DNA of 40,445 bases from an uncultured Prevotellaceae bacterium (GTDB taxonomy: Bacteria > Bacteroidota > Bacteroidia > Bacteroidales > Bacteroidaceae), in contig ONMN01000037.1 of NCBI GenBank assembly GCA_900318885.1, positions 1-40,445 on the forward strand, in the 5' to 3' direction. The position numbers were made by a program, and so were the translations under genes. Shown one piece after another: positions 34,964-40,445 of this stretch. The notes under the pieces are model-generated. The model searched no databases. It was not told the origin of the DNA and saw nothing but the letters and a program-made list of their open reading frames with translations. Every line of letters starts with the position of its first letter. Position 1 is the stretch's first letter.

Positions 34964-35037
34964 GTTTATCGTCAGCAAAAATACAAATAATTTGTGAGAT
35001 AACAAACATTTTTCGGAAAAAATCCGCAACTCTGTAC
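34964..35037 (-). promoter_or_regulatory. Promoter/operator of the GH97 operon, copy 2 of the duplicated regulatory element
   Basis: On the minus strand, -33 TTTG at 35006-35003 and -7 TATTTTTG at 34983-34976 have a 19-base spacer containing the palindrome ACAAATTATTTGT (34983-34995 on the plus strand ACAAATAATTTGT). The 63-base core 34964-35026 matches copy 1 at 28740-28802 in 59 positions. The GH97 start codon follows 28 bases after the -7 box. Confidence 0.85.
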
Positions 35038-35062
35038 GTAAAAATGCTCAGATCAGGGACAA

Positions 35063-35082
35063 GTGCGACAAGGTGCGACAGG
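35063..35082 (+). repeat. Tandem 10-base repeat
   Basis: GTGCGACAAG and GTGCGACAGG in tandem, in the intergenic region between the GH97 promoter and the sigma-factor gene; GGGACAA just upstream looks like a further degraded unit. Confidence 0.6.
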
Positions 35083-35142
35083 AATAATTATGAAAATCCA
35101 CTTTTCATTTGTTAAATTCAAGGTTTATTAGTCTTTTATCCG

Positions 35143-35150
35143 TATCTTTG
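35143..35150 (+). promoter_or_regulatory. -7 promoter element of the sigma-fusion gene
   Basis: TATCTTTG followed by CAAA lies 38 bases before the start codon. No TTTG at the standard -33 distance. Confidence 0.55.
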
Positions 35151-35188
35151 CAAAAATTGCCTTCCTCTATCGTATACTTATTAGAGCA

Positions 35189-36244
35189 ATGAACAAAACG
35201 GTGCAAATAGACGGTGAGATTATCTCACGAGCCATGAGCGGCGATAAGACCGCGTTCAGATGGGTGGTACAGACCTGTCAGGGGATGCTGTTCTCGCTTG
35301 CACTGAAGATGCTGGTCGACGAAGAAGAGGCAAAAGATGTAGTGCAGGAGACTTTCATCCGTATATGGCAGGGCATGAGAAACTACGACCCACAACGTTC
35401 CTTCAAAACTTGGCTCTACACGATAGCCACACGCCTTTGTCTCGACCGATTGAAACGCAACAAGGTGTTGGTTCCTATGCCTGAGGACGAAAGAGTGCTG
35501 CACAACTTTGCAGCCGAAAGCAACAGTCCCGGGCGCCAGTTAGAGAACAGCGAATGGGTAGCCATTGTGAGGCTGTTGGCCGAAGGACTGAGCGAAAAGC
35601 AGCGACTGGTGTTCACCCTCTGCCAACTGGAAGGTCTCTCATCTGAAGAAGCAGAACATATAACCGGCATGGATGCCCGACAGATAAAGAGCAATCTCTA
35701 TGTAGACAGTCTGCCAGACTTGCCCACCGAGCAGCCTAAGCCCGCACTACGTATCAGGCTTTACATCGTTTCGGCCATAGCCGCAGCCGCCAGTGTACTG
35801 CTGCTTATCTCCTTAGGCATCGTTTCCAATAATCAAAATGATGAAGGAAACAACCTTGTGGCACAAACAGACACCACGATTGTCAGTCCACAAACAGGGG
35901 CTAAGGAAATAGAGACTCGCCCGCAGGAAAAGAAAGGAAGCAAGGAGGTGGTTGACACGGTGAAAAGGGTGAAGGAGATTCTTCAAATGTCCAAACCGCC
36001 CAGGCACTACATGGCTAGACAGGAAACAAAGGCTGAAAGTCACGTAGAAACCGAAGTTATAGATGCAAGCGACTTTGCAGAAAGAGCCATGGCTGAGGAA
36101 AACCAACGCTTTGCAATGGAAATGATGGCAGCAATGAACGGCAGCCTACAAGCCGACTTCCAAGAGATGACAAAGGAAATCCGCCAACGCGGTGAACGCA
36201 TGAACCAAAAGGTGGAGATGGCTATCAATGACAACGAATATTAA
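35189..36244 (+). CDS. ECF sigma factor fused to a transmembrane/extracytoplasmic segment
   Basis: This protein has 351 residues. Residues 1-172 are an ECF sigma-70 factor: region 2 with ALKMLVDEEEAKDVVQETFI and FKTWLYTIATRLCLDRLKR, and region 4 with LSEKQRLVFTLCQLEGLSSEEAEHITGMDARQIKSNLYV. The sigma part stops in the recognition helix, where a free sigma factor normally has some 10-15 more residues (beginning AR-R/Q). It continues at about residue 173 into SLPDLPTEQPKPALRIRLYI, a transmembrane helix (190-212) and a charged extracytoplasmic tail of about 140 residues. That tail resembles the membrane partner usually coded by the next gene. The fusion might hold the sigma factor at the membrane, or be a deletion product. 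The reading frame is intact with no stop at the junction. Confidence 0.8.
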   Translation: MNKTVQIDGEIISRAMSGDKTAFRWVVQTCQGMLFSLALKMLVDEEEAKDVVQETFIRIWQGMRNYDPQRSFKTWLYTIATRLCLDRLKRNKVLVPMPEDERVLHNFAAESNSPGRQLENSEWVAIVRLLAEGLSEKQRLVFTLCQLEGLSSEEAEHITGMDARQIKSNLYVDSLPDLPTEQPKPALRIRLYIVSAIAAAASVLLLISLGIVSNNQNDEGNNLVAQTDTTIVSPQTGAKEIETRPQEKKGSKEVVDTVKRVKEILQMSKPPRHYMARQETKAESHVETEVIDASDFAERAMAEENQRFAMEMMAAMNGSLQADFQEMTKEIRQRGERMNQKVEMAINDNEY

Positions 36245-36268
36245 TCAGCAACTAAAGAGGAACAAGAT

Positions 36269-37510
36269 ATGAAAAGAACAGTATTTGCACTTTGTGCCAC
36301 CATCATCGCCCTCAGCACCACGGCTCAGGGCACGATACAGCAGCGCCTGAAAGGCAATCCGAAGATTGACAGTCTCGTGAGCGAAATGGAGGCGTTGGGA
36401 AGAAACGTTCGCGTTTCCTACTACTACGATGGTCGGCTCCATAAGACCATCCTGATGGGCTGTGGCTTGATGAAAGATTTCCAGCCTACGCCTCCGGCAG
36501 GCGACCCTAAACGGGACTCGCTGATGCACAAGCAGGACAGCGTGCGACAGATGGAGACTCTACGGTTGAAACGGGCGTATGACGCCATGCGCCGCACCTG
36601 TCAGCAGCTCACCGACGAGGCCAAGGAAAGCTACAGCTGGGAGTACCACCGTGGCGGGGTGGACAGCGTCCGCTATACCATCGCCTTGGGAGAATACGTT
36701 AACGGGGACACCTTGCAGACCTATCGGCGAAACAGGGATGTGTTTTATTATAACGCCCCCGAAATCATCACCTTCGACTACAACCCTGTACCAGGAAGTG
36801 ACGTGAGTCCGTGGCGACAAAAGGGATACGCCACGTTCAGATATGAGTACACCCCTGACAGCGTGAGCAAAATGCCGAAAGAGCGTACACCGTTTGACAA
36901 GGATGCATACACACGGCTGCTTCAGTCCATCCTGAAACAAAAAGGCATCACCACCCGCCAGTTCTACGTCTATCACGACAGCACCTATGTCATTGAGAAG
37001 AAAGATTGGAACAACGAGGAGTTTGTCATCCGCTCGAACACGATTTCGCCCCGCCAGCTGAAGAGCGAGACGTGGGGAACCGTCTACACGCTGGGCTCCA
37101 GTGCACAGGCCGACTCGGTGCTGAGCCAGATCAAGCAGGCCACATGGGCTTTCCTGAACGAGCATCCCGGCATGGACTTCTCCTTCAATTCCAATTCCGG
37201 ATACCATTCAAGGGCATTGGAAAACATGTTCCATACCTTCGACTCCAAGAGAGTGCCTTCTTCTTTCTACATCTATGTTCACCGTAGCCCGATACCCGGC
37301 AGCACGACAGACTCCGAACATCACATCGTCATCATCGAAAGCAAGGGCGACATGATGGTGCCCATGGAATGGCAAATTCTGAAGAGTTGGAAGAACGGAA
37401 AAATAGAATACGACAAGAAGGCCTCCAAGAACCTGACGCCCAAGCAGGCCCGGGACAACACCTCCGCCTCACGCTCCACCATAACACGGGGCTACGAGCC
37501 GATAGACTGA
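36269..37510 (+). CDS. Exported protein of unknown function downstream of the sigma fusion
   Basis: This protein has 413 residues. Signal peptide MKRTVFALCATIIALSTTAQ. The mature part is soluble, rich in Tyr, Arg and Asp. Segments such as RNVRVSYYYDGRLHKTILMG, TPFDKDAYTRLLQSILKQKG, and IVIIESKGDMMVPMEWQILKSW are notable, but I do not recognise a family. It starts 24 bases after the sigma fusion stop on the same strand, so co-transcription is likely. In Bacteroidales, ECF loci often carry such exported partners beside the membrane protein; here it may sense or respond together with the extracytoplasmic tail of the fusion. A terminator at 37568-37601 ends the unit. Confidence 0.65.
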   Translation: MKRTVFALCATIIALSTTAQGTIQQRLKGNPKIDSLVSEMEALGRNVRVSYYYDGRLHKTILMGCGLMKDFQPTPPAGDPKRDSLMHKQDSVRQMETLRLKRAYDAMRRTCQQLTDEAKESYSWEYHRGGVDSVRYTIALGEYVNGDTLQTYRRNRDVFYYNAPEIITFDYNPVPGSDVSPWRQKGYATFRYEYTPDSVSKMPKERTPFDKDAYTRLLQSILKQKGITTRQFYVYHDSTYVIEKKDWNNEEFVIRSNTISPRQLKSETWGTVYTLGSSAQADSVLSQIKQATWAFLNEHPGMDFSFNSNSGYHSRALENMFHTFDSKRVPSSFYIYVHRSPIPGSTTDSEHHIVIIESKGDMMVPMEWQILKSWKNGKIEYDKKASKNLTPKQARDNTSASRSTITRGYEPID

Positions 37511-37567
37511 CAGTGTAGAATAGGAAGTTTTTTATCTTATATTTAGTAAGTTTTTCTCTTACCCCAT

Positions 37568-37601
37568 GGAATCACAGGGACTGTTCCTGTGATTCCCTTT
37601 T
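37568..37601 (+). terminator. Rho-independent terminator after the sigma locus
   Basis: An 11-base-pair stem GGAATCACAGG / CCTGTGATTCC with a seven-base loop, followed by CTTTT. It lies 58 bases after the stop at 37510. Confidence 0.8.
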
Positions 37602-37657
37602 GATATGTCAAAAGACTAAAAAGTGATGCTAAATGATTAAAATTTACGCCAAAATGA

Positions 37658-37687
37658 TTGTAGAATGAAATAAAATGCTTATATTTG
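37658..37687 (+). promoter_or_regulatory. Promoter of the antitoxin-toxin pair
   Basis: TTG at 37658-37660, 19-base spacer, then TATATTTG at 37680-37687 followed by C. The antitoxin start codon is 22 bases downstream. Antitoxin autoregulation at this site is expected but no operator could be identified. Confidence 0.6.
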
Positions 37688-37709
37688 CAGCGTTAAAACA
37701 TTAAAGATT

Positions 37710-38027
37710 ATGGCACAGGTATCCATGACAGTGAGGATGGACTCACAACTAAAACAGAATTTCGATGCGCTCTGCTCGCGTATGGGTATGAGTGCGAACG
37801 CCGCAATGAACATTTTTGCCAATGCGGTGGTTAGAACGCGTAGCATTCCATTCAAGATTGACCTCAACGAACCAAAGGTCGAGAATCCTGCACTAAAAAG
37901 ATTCTTAGAATTTCGCGAGAGTGTAGTTGCCGATGATTCCCGTCCGGAAATGACTTTAGATGAAATCAACGAAGAAATAAGGTTGGCCCGTGAAGAAAGG
38001 GCAGCAAGAGAAAAGGCTGGCGTATGA
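37710..38027 (+). CDS. RelB/DinJ-family antitoxin
   Basis: This protein has 105 residues. The N-terminus has the ribbon-helix-helix pattern of RelB/DinJ antitoxins: VSMTVRMDSQLKQNFDALCSR, MGMSANAAMNIFANAVVRTR, then SIPFKI. The C-terminal half is acidic and helical (DSRPEMTLDEINEEIRLARE), as expected for the toxin-binding part. It overlaps the next gene by ATGA. Since RelB/DinJ proteins usually pair with RelE/YafQ, the pairing with a PIN-domain toxin here is a variation seen in some Bacteroidota loci. The antitoxin looks intact although its partner is truncated. Confidence 0.85.
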   Translation: MAQVSMTVRMDSQLKQNFDALCSRMGMSANAAMNIFANAVVRTRSIPFKIDLNEPKVENPALKRFLEFRESVVADDSRPEMTLDEINEEIRLAREERAAREKAGV

Positions 38028-38182
38028 TATATGCTGTAATCGACACAAACGTATTGGTGTCGGCGTTTATCACCAAGAATCAGGATTCTTCAACCGCAAA
38101 GGTATGGAGTGCTATGTTGAATTTCGACATTATACCGATGTATAGTGAAGAAATCATTGAGGAATATCATTTTTTGTGGTAG
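38024..38182 (+). pseudogene. Truncated PIN-domain toxin
   Basis: An ATG overlapping the antitoxin stop opens a frame of 52 codons reading MIYAVIDTNVLVSAFITKNQ and SAMLNFDIIPMYSEEIIEEY, then a TAG. The start is that of the PIN toxin family (VIDTNVLVSAF, with the first acidic Asp) and ends just after the EEY motif. A whole protein would have about 130-140 residues and three further acidic residues. The sequence after 38170 (HFLW, stop) does not resemble the family. So the toxin has lost about two thirds of its length, including most of the catalytic acidic residues, and should be inactive. Confidence 0.75.
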
Positions 38183-38215
38183 GGAATTTATAGAAGGCTT
38201 CGTTGTCGAAAAAAA

Positions 38216-38261
38216 GGTTTAGTTTGGATTATGGATATATAATATGGGTATAAACTAAACC
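38216..38261. repeat. Perfect inverted repeat near the toxin breakpoint
   Basis: GGTTTAGTTT at 38216-38225 and AAACTAAACC at 38252-38261, 26 AT-rich bases apart. It lies 34 bases after the truncated toxin's stop. Confidence 0.6.
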
Positions 38262-38451
38262 AAAGGGTTGCGCTATCAAACTGAATAATTGGCTTCTCTT
38301 TTCTTTTGGACGGCAATCATATCTCATATTTAGAGTTATATGCGTGTATTTTGCTTCCAAATTCGATAAAAATGCGTATTTTGAGATAAAATTCTACAAA
38401 ACGTAGAGTGATTTTAGACGAAAACAGTACAAAGCTAATATTTTTTTTTAT

Positions 38452-38459
38452 TATATTTG
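38452..38459 (+). promoter_or_regulatory. -7 promoter element of the GLUG/LRR gene
   Basis: TATATTTG followed by CACC fits the Bacteroidota -7 pattern, about 106 bases before the signal-peptide ATG at 38566. No TTTG at the -33 distance. Confidence 0.5.
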
Positions 38460-38565
38460 CACCAAAATTAGACTTGTGCTCTTCAGAACAGATTCTTCAA
38501 AATGAACTTTCCAGACTTAGTTCAAACAGGACTCAAAGATAAAATATTTAATTACTAATAACTAT

Positions 38566-40445
38566 ATGAAGATGAGAAGACTACTATTTTTAGTAACAAC
38601 CATGCTCTTGATGGTGCAGGGTGCAAGTGCCGAGTACTGACGAATATAGCGACACGTTTTTCAAGTTGACTGCCGATATCACTGTGACCACGATGAGAAC
38701 CAAAACCTTCTCGGGCACGTTCGACGGAGGCGGAAACACGCTGACCTTCAATTACACCGCGACAGGCGATAATGCTGCGCCATTTGCATACATTACCGGT
38801 GCAACTATCAAGAATCTCAGGGTGGCAGGTACCATAAATACCGGATATAAGTTTGCCGCCGGTATTGCTGCCCAAACCGATGGTACCACCAATATTACAA
38901 ACTGCCAAGTCAGTGTAACGATTAACTCCACCAACGACACAGGCAAAGACAGAGATGGCACGCACGGCGGATTGGTAGCCTATCAGGGGAGTGGCACCCT
39001 CACCATCAATAATTGCTTGTTCGATGGCGAGTTGTTGGGAGCAAGCACCTCCGGTTGCGGTGGATTTGTGGGCTGGGTTGCAAATAGTTCAAGCTACCAC
39101 ACTTACATCTCCAATTCGCTCTTTGCACCGGCAAATATTACTGTTAAAGCCCCCACTTTCTGCCGTCATAATAGTAGTACACTCCATCTTGAAGCTAGTA
39201 CCTGCTACTACATTACCCCCAATTGGACTGCCTCTACTGTTCAGGGCACCAATGCCAACAGCATGACTGCGGAAGCTTTAGTGGCAGCGTTGAACAACGG
39301 CGACAAGAACTGGTGTGTTCATCGCGGCAATGCCATTCCTGTCATGGTGAATCTGGTGATTAACAATAAGACCGAATGGGATAATTTCTCATCACATGCC
39401 GGAAACTACGAAAATAAGTATGTGCAACTGAATGCCGATATAAGCAACATTACCGCGATGACAAGCGGCACATTCCAAGGAATCTTTGATGGTAACGGAC
39501 ATACGCTGACTGTCAACCTTTCAGGCGGAGGAAATGTGGCTCCTTTCAAATATCTCGATGGAGGTACTATTATGAATTTGACAGTAGCAGGAACAGTGAC
39601 ATCTACCACTAATTATTGCAGCGGACTGGTGGCCAGAGCGACTGGCGGTGTTTGTCTGATTGATAATTGTGTCGTCAATACCAATAACACCGGATTCGGT
39701 TTTGTCGGAGGTGTTTTGGCCTACTGCGATGGTGCTACTTCGCTGACCATCTCCAATTGTATCTATGGCGGCACCATAGCGATTCAGCCAAATGGTTATG
39801 ATAATTATTCCGGTGGAATATTCGGATGGTACAATAGGACCGACTTGAATCTCACCATGTATAACTGCCTGTTCAAGGGAAACTATACTGGAAATGGCCA
39901 GTTCCATCCGATAGGCGTTAAAAAATGAGCCGGAGCATTTTCCTCGCTCTCATGTACGAACTGCTACTATACGAAGAATCCAACGACTCCGGATGGCCCC
40001 AATAGATTTTTCACAGACGGCACAAAGGTTTGCGAATTGAGCTTGGGTGATAATATCATTGCGACGGGCAGCTCGTGTACTTTCGATGGCAAAACTTACC
40101 ACTTGGGTACTGTTTCGCTGTCCTATACCCCCTCTAAGTCCACGCTTTTTTATATGATAGATGGTAACGAAATTAGTGGAAATAGCTTTACGATCAGTAA
40201 AGATGATCAAGCCTTTGATGCAGGTGCAGTAACCATAACGGCAGGCGACACCTCAATTACATATCACTATGGGGGAACTAATAACACCATCTTGTATATT
40301 GACGTAAATAACGGAAATAGTAACATGGTTACCCATCCTTGGACGTCAGAAGCCAACTATTCGTCCATTACGAGCGTCGTCATTGGGGATGGTGTCACGA
40401 GTATTTGCGGCAATGCATTCAAGCAATGCCCGAATCTGACTTCCG
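38566..40445 (+). pseudogene. GLUG/leucine-rich repeat surface protein, disrupted; 3' end beyond window
   Basis: An ATG at 38566 opens a signal peptide (MKMRRLLFLVTTMLLMVQGA, then SAEY) but meets a TGA at 38638. The frame one base on (readable from GTG 38621) continues as a surface protein with GLUG-like repeats: two similar modules with FFKLTADITVTTM / YVQLNADISNITAM, GTFDGGGNTLTF / GIFDGNGHTLTV, and APFKYLDGGTIMNLTVAGT. It meets an in-frame TGA at 39926-39928. After that stop, the same frame continues sensibly (CTNCYYTKNPTTPDGPNRFF, then VVIGDGVTSICGNAFKQCPN, the start of LRR_5/BspA-type repeats) to the right edge. So there are two lesions. The N-terminal part of module 1 also seems missing, which suggests a deletion at the frameshift. 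It resembles the adhesin-like proteins at the left end of the window. Confidence 0.8.

Larger units (their letters stand above)
38183..38565. other. AT-rich intergenic region after the truncated toxin
   Basis: 383 bases without a coding frame that I can support. It contains a 10-base perfect inverted repeat (38216-38225 and 38252-38261), two similar stretches around ATGCGTgtATTTTG and ATGCGTATTTTG near 38340-38385, and a -7 box at 38452-38459. It is a candidate scar of an insertion or deletion that removed the toxin's 3' part. No transposase remnant was seen. Confidence 0.4.

Noticed and set aside
39926-39928. TGA read as selenocysteine or recoded stop
   Set aside because: No selenocysteine-type context, no selB/selA genes nearby, and the family has no such residue; the upstream frameshift makes decay more likely.

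Overview
The window looks like a chromosomal segment of a Bacteroidales bacterium, most probably Prevotellaceae (Prevotella/Segatella-like). The signs are: many promoters with the Bacteroidota pattern TTTG-N19/20-TAnnTTTG, no Shine-Dalgarno consensus, BspA/DUF285 and GLUG/LRR surface proteins, BACON and PEGA surface proteins, GH97/GH20/GH28 glycosidases, and a tmRNA with a Bacteroidota-type tag (GNNEYALAA). Genus is an inference from style, not from a database match.

Layout. (1) 1-3419, minus: a large BspA-like leucine-rich-repeat surface protein, cut by the left edge. (2) 3.6-7.4 kb, plus: a tight three-gene operon of an LPP20-like periplasmic protein, a CHASE2 membrane sensor and a secreted FecR-like/transglutaminase-like protein, closed by a strong bidirectional hairpin terminator. 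(3) 7.5-10.8 kb, minus: tmRNA, then a PEGA beta-barrel protein and a BACON lipoprotein. (4) 10.9-27.4 kb: a Wzx/Wzy-type capsule or exopolysaccharide locus. It holds an SLBB export protein, flippase, GT2-acyltransferase fusion, Wzz, EpsG-type polymerase, three GT4 enzymes, GmhA, an HddC-GmhB fusion, an inverted GT4, the initiating sugar-phosphate transferase, a Wzi-family barrel and a small lipocalin-like lipoprotein. GmhA and HddC-GmhB should make GDP-D-glycero-alpha-D-manno-heptose, but the HddA kinase is not in the window. (5) 27.4-34.9 kb: carbohydrate metabolism, with a GH28, a lactaldehyde dehydrogenase (aldA) and a minus-strand operon GH97-GH20-DUF5009/HGSNAT-like. aldA and the GH97 operon share a nearly identical promoter of about 63 bp containing a perfect 13-bp palindrome. 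(6) 35.2-37.5 kb: an ECF sigma factor fused to a transmembrane/extracytoplasmic segment, followed by an unknown exported protein. (7) 37.7-40.4 kb: an intact RelB/DinJ-type antitoxin with a truncated PIN toxin, then a GLUG/LRR surface-protein gene with a frameshift and an in-frame stop, running off the right edge.

The most striking unexplained signals are three unrelated heptanucleotide repeat families within 7.2 kb (27.08, 31.4 and 34.26 kb), each placed in or at the edge of a gene; the duplicated aldA/GH97 promoter; the sigma-membrane fusion; and the CHASE2/LPP20/transglutaminase operon. Several genes toward the right end (GH20, sigma fusion, PIN toxin, GLUG/LRR) carry signs of deletion or decay. 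No CRISPR array, tRNA, rRNA or recognisable transposase was seen.
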